From NCBI RefSeq assembly GCF_003129565.1, contig NZ_QETF01000005.1, positions 1 to 64,000 of the forward strand: a stretch of DNA of 64,000 nt, written 5' to 3'. A program made the translations under genes and the position numbers. Source of the stretch: Salibaculum griseiflavum (GTDB lineage Bacteria > Pseudomonadota > Alphaproteobacteria > Rhodobacterales > Rhodobacteraceae). Positions 33,331 to 41,766 of this stretch are shown one piece after another; the stretch's first letter is position 1, and each line of letters opens with the position of its first letter. Below the pieces are notes generated by a model. It did not search any database. It saw only the letters and a list, made by a program, of their open reading frames with translations, and was not told the origin of the DNA.

Positions 33331-33345
33331 GTTCTTCTTTTGTTC
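33331..33345 (-). promoter_or_regulatory. Alphaproteobacterial LexA (SOS) box of imuA-imuB-dnaE2
   Basis: GTTC (33331-33334), seven bases, GTTC (33342-33345) exactly matches the alphaproteobacterial LexA operator GTTC-N7-GTTC (read GAAC-N7-GAAC on the operon strand). It lies 8 bases upstream of the imuA ATG, so bound LexA would block initiation until DNA damage. Confidence 0.88.
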
Positions 33346-33412
33346 TAGTGCGTTCCCCAGGCGACGTCAAATCCCGCATGGGGCAGTCACCGCTGGCCTT
33401 GCCCTGCGGATC

Positions 33413-33748
33413 ATGGAACGGCCGGGGCTTTGGATGGAGGACGCCCAGCTTGCCGCGCACGACCCCGACGCGCCGCTGACGCGGCGCGTCCTGTTCGGTA
33501 TCCGGATCATGATGCTGCTGTTCGCGGTCCGGGCGCTGATCGTGCTGACAGGGGCGGATCACATTTCCCATCTTTTCAATCGCTTCGATGCGGCCCATAT
33601 CCTTTTGGCAGGGCCGCATCCCATGAGGTTGGTGGCACTGTCGATGCCGGTCATCGCGGTCGCCCCGCGTGTTGAACTGGAATTGCGGGTGGTGCAGCGT
33701 ATGGCCCGGTTGCTGGCCAAGGCGGCCGAAAAGGGGGGAGAGACATGA
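33413..33748 (+). CDS. Small hypothetical protein coupled to a nitroreductase
   Basis: The 111-residue protein has a hydrophobic segment MMLLFAVRALIVLTG near 30-45, a second apolar stretch MRLVALSMPVIAVA near 72-85 and a basic C-terminus. Its TGA overlaps the nitroreductase ATG (ATGA at 33745), the main evidence that it is translated. The start is uncertain: ATG 33413 has no clear ribosome site, and a longer frame reaches back into the SOS box. I recognise no family. Confidence 0.5.
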   Translation: MERPGLWMEDAQLAAHDPDAPLTRRVLFGIRIMMLLFAVRALIVLTGADHISHLFNRFDAAHILLAGPHPMRLVALSMPVIAVAPRVELELRVVQRMARLLAKAAEKGGET

Positions 33749-34716
33749 TTGCGATGGACCGTCTTGAAGCCTGCGTCGTGCGGGCCGGGCTGGCCCCGAG
33801 CACACACAATACCCAGCCGGCCCGATGGGCGCTGGATACGGACGGTGCGACGCTGTTCTGCGATACTGAATGCGGCCTGCCCGTGGGTGACCCCGAGGGA
33901 CGGGATGCCGCGCTCAGCTGCGGCGCGGCGCTGGAAGCGATGGTGCTGGCGCTGTCGGCCGAAGGGGTCGGCGCAGATGTGGAACTGGCCGACGACCCCC
34001 GCTTCGCGCCGGGAAACGGGCTGGAGACCGTGGCGCATCTGCGCTTCGTCGAGGGCGCCGAGCACGGACTTCATCGGCAGTTGGAGGATCGGTTCACCTG
34101 GCGCGGACGTTTCGATGCCGCCCCGATGGAGCTTTATGGCTGGTCCCGGCCCGATGCGCGGCTGGTGCTGGACGACAAGGGACGCAGATGGCTGGCCGAA
34201 CGCAATGACTGGGCCAGTCTGCAGATCATGCGCGACCGGGCCTTCCGCCGGGAATTGCTGGACTGGATGCGTCTTTCGCCGGGCCATCCGCGCAACGGTG
34301 TGGACGGGATGAACCGCGCGGCGATGAACATGTCCGGGCCGGTGGCCCTAGGCACGCCGCTGGTTCTCGGCCCGCTCTGGCCGGTGCTGGACAAGGCCGG
34401 GCTGACCGCGGGCCTGACGAGCGAGGCCGCAGCGACGCTCTCGGCGCCGGTCATCGCGCTTTTTCACCGACCCCGCGCTGAAAGCCCGGTCGAGAGTGGC
34501 CGCGCCTACCTGCGCATGTGCCTGGAGGCGGCCTCGCTGGGCATGGCCGGGTGGCCCATGGCGGCGCTTTCCGATCATCCCGTGACAAATGGTGAAATCT
34601 GCACTCGGTTCGGTATCGCGCCGGACCGGCGGCTGGTTCAGGCGATCCGCTTCGGCAAACCCACCGGTGCCGCCCCGCCGCGCGCCCGCAAATCCCTGTC
34701 CGACCTTCTGGTCTAG
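33745..34716 (+). CDS. Nitroreductase-like flavoprotein (Acg family)
   Basis: The 323-residue protein resembles the Acg/nitroreductase family of FMN proteins: APSTHNTQPARWAL near the start (phosphate/FMN contact), DFRRELLDWMRL-like mid-region and EAASLGMAGWPMAALSDHP near the C-terminus. These enzymes are two fused half-domains and some, like Acg, have lost a substrate pocket and may sequester FMN. The start is set by ATGA overlap with the small upstream gene. The substrate is unknown. Confidence 0.75.
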   Translation: MIAMDRLEACVVRAGLAPSTHNTQPARWALDTDGATLFCDTECGLPVGDPEGRDAALSCGAALEAMVLALSAEGVGADVELADDPRFAPGNGLETVAHLRFVEGAEHGLHRQLEDRFTWRGRFDAAPMELYGWSRPDARLVLDDKGRRWLAERNDWASLQIMRDRAFRRELLDWMRLSPGHPRNGVDGMNRAAMNMSGPVALGTPLVLGPLWPVLDKAGLTAGLTSEAAATLSAPVIALFHRPRAESPVESGRAYLRMCLEAASLGMAGWPMAALSDHPVTNGEICTRFGIAPDRRLVQAIRFGKPTGAAPPRARKSLSDLLV

Positions 34717-34726
34717 CGACGGCCCG

Positions 34727-36043
34727 TCAATCGACCGGAAGGCCGCTGGGCACCCGGTTCGGGCGGCCCAGGGGGCGTTGATCGACGGTTTCACCCGTCA
34801 AAGCCTGCAGGAACGCCACGAGATCGGCGATTTCGGTCGCGCTCAGTGCTGCCGGATGGATGTCCAGACGGGCCTTTTGCCGCTGCATTTCGAACCTGTC
34901 CTGGCGGATCACGAAATCCCCGGCGGCCAGCCAGGGCACATCGGGCAGGCGCGCGTCTGCGGGGCGCCAGCGGGCGCGGCTGGCGAGCGGGTCGGCATGG
35001 TGGCGGATCATCGCCTCGAGCGTCGCAAAGGCGCCGTTATGGCCATAAGGCGCGGTCAGGGCGACGTTGCGCAGGGATGGCGTGCGGAACCGGTAGGCGT
35101 CTTCCAACAGATCGGTTTCGGCCATCCGCCCGACATCGCGCGACACCTGGTCGAAAAGCCGGGTGCGGCCCGGGCCAAAGGCGGGCAGGGACAGGGCGTG
35201 GAACCCCTGATCGGTGAACAGCGGCCCTGAATGGCAGGTCGCGCAGCGCGCCGAGCCGAAGAACAACTGCCGCCCGCGTTCGGCGGCCTCGGGCAGGGGG
35301 GTGCCCTCGGTCAGCCACGCATCATAGGGGCTGTCGATGCTGATCCACTCCGAGGCAACGAAGGCGCCGATTGCGTTGCCGATCTCGACGATGGTGACCT
35401 CGCTGGAATGGTCGATATGGTCGAAGGCATCGACGAACATCTCGCCATATTCGGGGATCGTGCGCACCCGCTTGGCCAGGATCGGCCAGCCCAGGTCGAT
35501 GCGGTCGCGCACCGCGCCGATCACCTCGTTCTCGCCGACATTGCCAGCCATCTCGAATTCCGAGGTCATCGGCAGCAGGGCCTGCGCGGCGACGATATGG
35601 TCGAGACCCTCGGGGAACCATTCCTCGGCCGGGGTATCGAAGCCGTTGCCGAACTGGTCGGACACTTCCAGGCGCCCATCATGGAACAGAACGTCGATGG
35701 ACCTGTGCCCTAGATTCCAGAGTGCGGGCGCATTGCGCGGGATACGCTTGGCGATCCGGTCGTCCCCGGTGCCGGGTGTGCGGTCGGGCCCCAGCCCCGT
35801 GCCGCCCTCGCCGATGCCAAGGCTCAGACCGTCGCCGCCCGCGTGGTCGTGATGGTGGCAGGTGCCGCAGGAAATATTGCGGTTGCCCGACAGGATCGGG
35901 TCATAGAACAGCAATTGGCCGATCCGGGCTTGCGCCGGGTCCGCGTCCACGAAATCATCAAGCGACAGCGGCGCGGCCCCGGCCGCCCCCGACATGGCGA
36001 GGACGATGGAAAGGACGAGATGAGACAGCTTTGGCAAGCCCAT
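34727..36043 (-). CDS. Di-heme cytochrome c peroxidase/MauG-like protein
   Basis: The 438-residue protein has a signal peptide (LVLSIVLAMSGAAGA, cleavage before APLSLDD), and two c-type heme sites: CGTCH at 59-63 and CATCH at 267-271. HNGAF near the C-terminus and the region after CATCH match the MauG/CcpA fold. It acts in the periplasm, reducing peroxide or modifying a protein substrate. A loop of about 30 residues rich in Gly and Asp follows the first heme. ATG 36043 gives the best signal peptide; it lies inside the opposite-strand Sel1 gene's first codons. Confidence 0.85.
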   Translation of the reverse strand: MGLPKLSHLVLSIVLAMSGAAGAAPLSLDDFVDADPAQARIGQLLFYDPILSGNRNISCGTCHHHDHAGGDGLSLGIGEGGTGLGPDRTPGTGDDRIAKRIPRNAPALWNLGHRSIDVLFHDGRLEVSDQFGNGFDTPAEEWFPEGLDHIVAAQALLPMTSEFEMAGNVGENEVIGAVRDRIDLGWPILAKRVRTIPEYGEMFVDAFDHIDHSSEVTIVEIGNAIGAFVASEWISIDSPYDAWLTEGTPLPEAAERGRQLFFGSARCATCHSGPLFTDQGFHALSLPAFGPGRTRLFDQVSRDVGRMAETDLLEDAYRFRTPSLRNVALTAPYGHNGAFATLEAMIRHHADPLASRARWRPADARLPDVPWLAAGDFVIRQDRFEMQRQKARLDIHPAALSATEIADLVAFLQALTGETVDQRPLGRPNRVPSGLPVD

Positions 36044-36532
36044 GGAAGACCCGTAGCACATGGCCTGATACTGGCGGTTTTCGCGGCGCTCTCAACCCCT
36101 GTTTTCGCGGCCGATCTCGAAGAGGCGCGCGACCTGATGGAGGCAAACGAGTTCGAGGCCGCCATGGCGCAGTTCCGGGTGCTGGCGCGGTCGGGCAATG
36201 CCGACGCGGAAGAGCTGATCGGCGTGATGTATGCGCTGGGCCTTGGGGTTGAGCGCGATGATGAACGCGCCTTCGAATGGTATCTGCGGGCCTCGCTCAA
36301 GGGCCATCCGGGGGCGCAATCGGGGCTGGGCTGGTATTACGAGGTGGGGCGCGGCATCCCCGAGCCGGACCTTGTGCGGGCGTATCTATGGTATGGGCTC
36401 TCTGCCATCGGCGGCGACCCGGACGCGCTGATCTCGATCGAGGAACTGACGCCGCGCATGACCGCCGAACAACGCGCCCGTGCCGAAGTCCTCATCGATG
36501 ACTACAAGCCATGGATGTATCCGTTCCGGTAG
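36020..36532 (+). CDS. Secreted Sel1-repeat (TPR-like) protein
   Basis: The 170-residue protein has a signal peptide MRQLWQAHGRPVAHGLILAV...ALSTPVFA and then Sel1-type repeats: ANEFEAAMAQFRVLARSGNA, EELIGVMYALGLGVERDDE and AFEWYLRASLKGHPGAQSGLG, WYYEVGRGIPEPDLVRAYLW. Such repeats form alpha-solenoids for protein contacts in the periplasm. Its first 24 bases overlap the start of the divergent peroxidase gene. AAGGA precedes the ATG. Confidence 0.8.
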   Translation: MRQLWQAHGRPVAHGLILAVFAALSTPVFAADLEEARDLMEANEFEAAMAQFRVLARSGNADAEELIGVMYALGLGVERDDERAFEWYLRASLKGHPGAQSGLGWYYEVGRGIPEPDLVRAYLWYGLSAIGGDPDALISIEELTPRMTAEQRARAEVLIDDYKPWMYPFR

Positions 36533-36878
36533 GGGCCGGGGTCTGATCGCCGATTTGGGTGCAGCTTTGCGCCGTCGGCAATGTCCAAACCGCACGCGGC
36601 CTTGGCTGGCATTTCCGCCATCGAACGCGATTGCGGTTGAAAGCCCTCTCAGGCCCGCCGTTGCGTGGCTTCGCCATGGTTCAATCCATGTCCGATTTGA
36701 ATGGAGCTGTAGAAGGGGTCAGTATCGCTTGTATGCCCAACGACCCTGCAAATTGGGTCCGACTGCGGGGCCTGCTCAATCCATAGGGCTCCGCTCCTGA
36801 TCGGAAATGATGTTCGGGTCGGTCAAGCTCGGATGTGCCTGGGTCCATGCGACCATCGGTCGGTATTTGGCCGCATCT
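36533..36878. other. Non-coding or degenerate stretch, no gene recognised
   Basis: The 346 bases between the Sel1 gene and the nuclease-like gene hold only short reading frames with no recognisable motif or good ribosome site. Base composition falls from the high-GC norm toward that of the nuclease gene, so this is probably the edge of a transferred segment. Confidence 0.5.
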
Positions 36879-37505
36879 TCAATTGTTCCTGCCTTTACTC
36901 TTCCGTCGCGCGTCAAACATCTCCCAAACATGCATGCGGCCTTTTTGGCGCGCGTCGGCCAGCCAGAGCTTCTTGCGGATGCCTGCGACCTCTAGGTGGC
37001 TGTATTTGCCCCCTGAAAATCTGGGCCAATCGATAGCAAGCCCTTGCTTTACCAATTCTGCCGATAGGTCCCGACCATCTGGCAGGAAGCACTTTCCTAC
37101 AGTGCGGCCATATTCGTCTTCATCGGTGATCTCGACGCGTATGCGGTGGCCTTTGCACAGATGCACCATGGCCCACTTGGCCTTCTTTCCGTAGGGATGA
37201 TTCAGCTCGGGAGCGTCTATGCCAAAGAGCCGTACTTGGGTCTTCTGGACTGTAATTGTATCACCGTCCGTCACATAGGCTGGCCCCTCCAGCACACGCG
37301 GAAGCTTGACTGCATGAGCGGTCGCGGCATCAAACGCTTCGGCTCTTGTCGCGGTGCCGGACTTCGGCTTCCTGGTTCGCGCAGAAGGTGCGGCAATGAC
37401 ATGACCTGCCTTATAAGCAAGCGTCTTTCTGACAGGTTTCTTGTATGGGCCGGTCCTGTGCCGATAGCTTGGTCTAAACAGTGCTCTTAAGATAAATCGG
37501 AACAT
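36879..37505 (-). CDS. Thermonuclease (SNase)-like protein
   Basis: The 208-residue protein has an SNase/OB-fold domain at about 75-185: YVTDGDTITVQKTQVRLFGIDAPEL, KGHRIRVEITDEDEYGRTVG and DLSAELVKQGLAIDW. The first Asp and Arg-containing GIDAPE and EYGRT motifs match the Ca-dependent nuclease active site. The N-terminus is very basic (RHRTGPYKKPVRKT) without a clear signal peptide. Base composition is visibly lower in GC than the flanks, with AAA/AAG and TTT-rich codons, suggesting horizontal acquisition. Function could be DNA/RNA degradation; not shown. Confidence 0.8.
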   Translation of the reverse strand: MFRFILRALFRPSYRHRTGPYKKPVRKTLAYKAGHVIAAPSARTRKPKSGTATRAEAFDAATAHAVKLPRVLEGPAYVTDGDTITVQKTQVRLFGIDAPELNHPYGKKAKWAMVHLCKGHRIRVEITDEDEYGRTVGKCFLPDGRDLSAELVKQGLAIDWPRFSGGKYSHLEVAGIRKKLWLADARQKGRMHVWEMFDARRKSKGRNN

Positions 37506-37598
37506 TTTCTGATTTTATGGTGCCGTTTCATTCCCGGCAAACGAATTGCAGGAGATTAACCAGGCTTGCCAACGCGCTAGCAAAGACCCACGCACATC

Positions 37599-38291
37599 TC
37601 ACACCCGCGTCACCTCGGCCAGGATCGGCAGATGATCCGACGGATGCGGCCCCTTGGCCCGTGCCGGGATGTCGAGCGGGGTGACGCGCAGGTGCTCGGA
37701 ATGGGCGATGCGGTCCAGCGCCGCGACCGGCAGGTTGGCAGGAAATGTGCGGCCCGGGGTCAGCACCGTGTAGTGCCGTGCCAGCCGCCCCAGGCCGGTC
37801 TTGCGGCTCCATTCGTTGAAATCGCCCAGGATCACCGTTGGCAGGGTCGGCAGACCCTCCAGCGCCTCGCGGATATGGTCGAGCTGCTGGCGGCGGTTGC
37901 GCCGCAAGAGGCCCAGGTGCACGCCCACCACGCGCAGGTCCGGCAGGTCCGCCGCGATCGCGCCGCGCGGCTCCAGCCCGGGCAGGGGGAAGCGATGGAT
38001 ATCCACCGGGTCCAGCCCCGGCCGGGCCAGCAGTGCGATGCCATGCCATCCCAGGCTTTCGGCGGTGTTGGCCACGGGCAGCGGGCGCAGCCCGGTATGG
38101 GCCTCGATCATGTCGCGGGGCAGGGCGGACGGGCGCAACCCCAGCCGGTGATCGGCCTCTTGCAGCGCGACGATATCGGCCTGCAGCGCCGAGATCGCCG
38201 ACAGAACCCGCAAGGGATCGCGGCGCAGGTCGGTGCCGAGACCGGCGCGGATGTTGTAACTGGCCAGCCGGAGGGGTGCGGTTTGCGTCAT
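37599..38291 (-). CDS. Endonuclease/exonuclease/phosphatase-family protein
   Basis: The 230-residue EEP-fold protein has the family motifs in order: RLASYNIRAGLG (Asn), DIVALQEADH (Glu), GVHLGLLRR (His-containing), TVILGDFNEW (Asp-x-Asn), DRIAHSEHLRV, and the terminal SDHLPILAEV (Asp-His). These build the divalent-metal active site. Members hydrolyse phosphodiesters in DNA, lipids or cyclic nucleotides; the substrate is not readable. There is no signal peptide. Confidence 0.83.
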   Translation of the reverse strand: MTQTAPLRLASYNIRAGLGTDLRRDPLRVLSAISALQADIVALQEADHRLGLRPSALPRDMIEAHTGLRPLPVANTAESLGWHGIALLARPGLDPVDIHRFPLPGLEPRGAIAADLPDLRVVGVHLGLLRRNRRQQLDHIREALEGLPTLPTVILGDFNEWSRKTGLGRLARHYTVLTPGRTFPANLPVAALDRIAHSEHLRVTPLDIPARAKGPHPSDHLPILAEVTRV

Positions 38292-38332
38292 TGATCTTAT
38301 ATAGGACAGGAAATGGCAGATTCGGAGACCCC

Positions 38333-38980
38333 ATGACGCGCTTCAAAGGCCCGATCCTGGTCCTGGTGATCCAGGGGTTCCTGGTCGTCGAGATCGTCAC
38401 CGGCCTCGTGACGGGCCAGTGGATGCCGGTTTTCGTGGCCGTTTCGACCCTTGGTCTGACCCTGTTGCCCGACCGATTTGCGCGGTTCTTCGGGATCACG
38501 CTGCCGGGGTCGATCCTGTCCGCCATCGTTATATTCATCTTCGCCACGCTGTTCCTGGGCGAGGTTGCGGATTTCTACGAAAGGTTCTGGTGGTGGGACC
38601 TTGTGCTGCATTTCTTCTCGGCGCTCAGCATCGCGGCCATGGCTTTCCTTGCGATCTTCATGCTGTTCGAAGGCGACCGCTATGCTGCGCCGCCCTGGGC
38701 CCTGGCCGTGCTTTCGGCTGCGGTCGCGCTGGCCATCGGCGCGCTATGGGAGATCTTCGAATATGGCATGGACCAGCTATTCGGCATGAACATGCAGAAA
38801 TCCGGCCTGACCGACACGATGACCGACCTGATGATCGACACCTTGGGCGCGGCGCTGGGCGGGCTGTCGGGCTATCTCTTCCTGAAGGGGCGACAACTGG
38901 GCGGGCTTGGTGCGGCCATGACCGAATTCATGGAGCTGAACCGGCGTCTTTACCGGAAATTGCGGGACAAGAACGGATAA
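38333..38980 (+). CDS. Multi-helix membrane protein (DUF2238/VanZ-like)
   Basis: The 215-residue protein has at least six hydrophobic helices. Segments FWWWDLVLHFFSALSIAAMAF, GALWEIFEYGMDQLFG and DLMIDTLGAALGG have the polar residues within helices typical of DUF2238 (YjdF)-type proteins. GGAG lies just before the ATG. The function is unknown. It is divergent from the EEP gene, and its 3' end faces the dctP gene across a bidirectional terminator. Confidence 0.68.
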   Translation: MTRFKGPILVLVIQGFLVVEIVTGLVTGQWMPVFVAVSTLGLTLLPDRFARFFGITLPGSILSAIVIFIFATLFLGEVADFYERFWWWDLVLHFFSALSIAAMAFLAIFMLFEGDRYAAPPWALAVLSAAVALAIGALWEIFEYGMDQLFGMNMQKSGLTDTMTDLMIDTLGAALGGLSGYLFLKGRQLGGLGAAMTEFMELNRRLYRKLRDKNG

Positions 38981-39058
38981 GCGTTAGGGCTGCCGCAAAA
39001 CCCAGGCGCGACGGTAAGGATGCAGGTAGTCCTGCCAAACCGCTATTGGGCGCATGAA

Positions 39059-39085
39059 AAAGGGCCGCCCCAGGGGCGGCCCTTT
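39059..39085. terminator. Bidirectional intrinsic terminator between membrane protein and dctP
   Basis: AAAGGGCCGCCC-CAG-GGGCGGCCCTTT is a perfect 12-bp stem with a 3-base loop, flanked by As on the left and Ts on the right. It lies between two convergent stops (38980 and 39107) and would end transcription in both directions. Confidence 0.88.
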
Positions 39086-39106
39086 CCCGGTCATTAACGG
39101 CGCGCC

Positions 39107-40165
39107 TTATTGCAGGTCGGCCTCGTAGGCGGCGCCCAGCTCGGCCTCGGCCTCGTCCACCGCGGCGATCATCGCATCGAGGATGCGGTCCCCGCCATCG
39201 ACGTTTTCGCGGAACCAGTCCTGCACTGGGGCCGCGGCCTCGGCGAACATGGCCTTCTCCTCGGGGGTCGGCACGTAGATGTCACCGCCGCCCTCGACGA
39301 ATTCGGCATAGGCCTGGATCGAGTTGCGCTTGGGCGCGGCGAAGGTGGCCTGTTGCAGGGCGTAGAAGCCATCCATCACGACGCGGCGGTTGGCCTCGTC
39401 CATAGACAGGAACTTCTCGTTGTTCATCCACCACAGGGCGCCCATGTAGGCGTGGCCGTCCAGCGTGATGTATTGCAGCCCGGCATCGGGAAATTTCATG
39501 CCCATGATGTCGGTGATCCCGTTCTTGGAGCCGTCGACAACCCCGGTCTGGAAGCTCGTGAACAGCTCCGGCCACGGGATCGGCGTGGGCGAGGCGCCAA
39601 GGGCGCGGACCAGTTCCTGCGGCAGGTCGGCGACCACGGTGCGGATCTTCAGGCCTTCCATGTCTTCCGGCGTCTGGATGCGGCGCTGGGTGTTGGCGAA
39701 GTTGCGCCAGCCGCCGGTGTTGCCGATGGTCATCAGGCGGATGGTGTCGCCCGAGTCCTCAAGCGCCATGTCGCGCATGGTGCGCACGAAATCGCCCTGA
39801 AGCACGTGTTCGGCAACGCGATCATTGGCCATCAGGTAAGGCAGGTCCAGAACCTGAACGTAGGGGAAGATGCCCGCGGCCCCGCCCGAGGTCGAGATGT
39901 AGATGTCGATGGAGCCTTCGGAGACGCCCTCTAGGCATTCCGCGCCGGTCGAACACAGCTGCGTGCCGATGAACAGTTCCACCTCGATGGCGCCGTTGGA
40001 GGCGGCCTCGACATAGTCCTTGAAGACGATCAGGCCGTCATAGTCCTCGTCATTCTCGTTTGAATTGGCCGTCGCCCGCAGGGTGATCGTGTCCTGCGCG
40101 GCGGCCGGAAGGGCCGCGACGGAGACCGCCGAGATCGTGGCGGCGGTAAGGAGATGTTTCAGCAT
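39107..40165 (-). CDS. dctP: TRAP transporter periplasmic binding protein (DctP family)
   Basis: The 352-residue protein has a signal peptide (AATISAVSVAALPAAAQ, cut before DTITLRA) and the DctP fold: DLPYLMANDRVAEHVL, the ligand-carboxylate/sulfonate Arg in GLKIRTVVADLPQELVRALG, PTPIPWPELFTSFQTGVVDG. It is the last gene of a six-gene minus-strand operon that starts with the SsuD-like monooxygenase. The context makes a sulfonate sugar such as sulfoquinovose the likely ligand, as opposed to the dicarboxylates bound by classical DctP; this is inference. Confidence 0.88.
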   Translation of the reverse strand: MLKHLLTAATISAVSVAALPAAAQDTITLRATANSNENDEDYDGLIVFKDYVEAASNGAIEVELFIGTQLCSTGAECLEGVSEGSIDIYISTSGGAAGIFPYVQVLDLPYLMANDRVAEHVLQGDFVRTMRDMALEDSGDTIRLMTIGNTGGWRNFANTQRRIQTPEDMEGLKIRTVVADLPQELVRALGASPTPIPWPELFTSFQTGVVDGSKNGITDIMGMKFPDAGLQYITLDGHAYMGALWWMNNEKFLSMDEANRRVVMDGFYALQQATFAAPKRNSIQAYAEFVEGGGDIYVPTPEEKAMFAEAAAPVQDWFRENVDGGDRILDAMIAAVDEAEAELGAAYEADLQ

Positions 40166-40194
40166 TTGGTATTCCTCCCTGTTTGCTGGTCGTC

Positions 40195-41766
40195 TCAGTT
40201 TGCGATTTGTGGCTCAGGGCTTATGCAAGCCATGTAGCCGGCGTCCGGCGGACATCCGAGGAAATCCGCAAGATAGGGAACCGTCATCGAAATCTGCGGG
40301 AAATAGGTAATCAGGAAGATCACCGCGATTTCCACCGCAAGGAAAGGCAGGATCGCGCGGGCGATGGTTTCCACCTTTTCCCGACTGACCGTCGAGGCTA
40401 CGAAGAGCACCAGCCCCATGGGCGGCGTGGCCAGTCCCACCGTCAGGTTGACGGACATGATGATGGCGAAATGGACCGGGTGCACCCCCAGTTCCACGAA
40501 GATCGGGCCGAGGATCGGGCCGAGGATGATGATCGCCGGCCCCGCATCAAGGAACATGCCCACGATGAACAGCAGGATGTTGATGAGGAACAGCAGGATC
40601 AACGGGTTCTCGCTCAGCCCCAGGATGATGTCGGTCAATATCTGCGGGGCATATGACAGCGACACGACAGTCTTGAACGCCACCGCCGCACCAACCAGCA
40701 GCAGCACCGCCGAGGTCGCCAGCGCCGAACGTTGCAGCACCGCGATCAGGTCGCGGATCGACATCGACCGCAGGACGAAAAAGCTGACGATCAGGGCATA
40801 GAAAACCGCGATGGCGCTGGCCTCGGTCGGGGTCATGACGCCGACGAGGATGCCGCCCAGGATGATGATCGGCGTTTGCAGCGGCGCCACGGCCTTCTTG
40901 CAGACGATGCGGAAATCGTGGCTGACCTTGCCGCGATAATACATCAGCAGACCATGGGCGATCAGCAGGGTCACCGCAAAGACGATCCACAGGTTGACGC
41001 TGTGCAGCTTGTCGCCGTTGTCGTCCAGTGTCGCCAGTCCGAGCCGCACCGACAGGCCGGAATAGACCGCCATCAGCAGACCGGCGATGTTGATGCGCAG
41101 CAGAACGAAACTGACCCAGTGCTCGGTCACGCTCATGGTCTGGTCGGAGCGCACGATGCGTTCGGCCTTGGGCAGGTCGTAGCGGTCGGCCAGCAGCCGC
41201 ACCACGGCCATCAGCCCCAGCCCGACGAGGATACCGGGCACGATCCCGGCCAGGAACAGGGCCGCGACGCTTTCGCCCATCACATAGGCATAGATGATCA
41301 TGATCCCAGAGGGCGGGATGATTGGCCCGATCACCGAACTGGCGGCGGTGACGGCGGCGGCGAACTTGCGGGTATAGCCATTCTTTTCCATCGCCGGAAC
41401 AAGCGTGGACCCCAGCGCCGAGGTGTCGGCCACAGCCGATCCCGACAGGCCGGCGAACAGGATCGACGACAGGATGTTCACGTGGGCCAGCCCGCCGCGC
41501 AGGTGCCCCATGATCGCCTGCGAGAATTCCACGAGGCGGATGGTGATGCCGCCGCGGTTCATGATCTCGCCGGCCAGCATGAAGAAGGGCAGGGCCATCA
41601 GCGGGAAGCTGTCCATCCCGTTATAGAGGTTGCGGTAGAGCACCGAGAGCTGACGCGCCTGGTCGTCCACCACCAGCAGGCCGAACGGCGCGGCCAGAAG
41701 GGCGAAGACCACCGGCAGGCCGATCATGATCAGGATCAGGAAGAGCGGAAGAAACCAGATAAGCAT
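40195..41766 (-). CDS. dctM: TRAP transporter large permease (DctM family), enlarged
   Basis: The 523-residue multi-helix permease has family motifs including GLPVVFALLAAPFG, AGEIMNRGGITIRLVEF, SILFAGLSGSAVADTSALG, GPIIPPSGIMIIYAY and the C-terminal LGVHPVHFAIIMSVNLTVGLATPPMGLVLF. Usual DctM proteins are about 430 residues; the surplus is a mid-protein insertion (around residues 205-295, WVSFVLLRINIAGLLMAVYS to LLIAHGLLMYYRG) that adds hydrophobic helices. It shares one base with dctQ (41766). Confidence 0.88.
   Translation of the reverse strand: MLIWFLPLFLILIMIGLPVVFALLAAPFGLLVVDDQARQLSVLYRNLYNGMDSFPLMALPFFMLAGEIMNRGGITIRLVEFSQAIMGHLRGGLAHVNILSSILFAGLSGSAVADTSALGSTLVPAMEKNGYTRKFAAAVTAASSVIGPIIPPSGIMIIYAYVMGESVAALFLAGIVPGILVGLGLMAVVRLLADRYDLPKAERIVRSDQTMSVTEHWVSFVLLRINIAGLLMAVYSGLSVRLGLATLDDNGDKLHSVNLWIVFAVTLLIAHGLLMYYRGKVSHDFRIVCKKAVAPLQTPIIILGGILVGVMTPTEASAIAVFYALIVSFFVLRSMSIRDLIAVLQRSALATSAVLLLVGAAVAFKTVVSLSYAPQILTDIILGLSENPLILLFLINILLFIVGMFLDAGPAIIILGPILGPIFVELGVHPVHFAIIMSVNLTVGLATPPMGLVLFVASTVSREKVETIARAILPFLAVEIAVIFLITYFPQISMTVPYLADFLGCPPDAGYMACISPEPQIAN

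Noticed and set aside
33346-33805. Upstream extension of ImuA to 390 residues
   Set aside because: It would run through the SOS box and the opposite-strand gene start; the family length and position fit the start at 33322.
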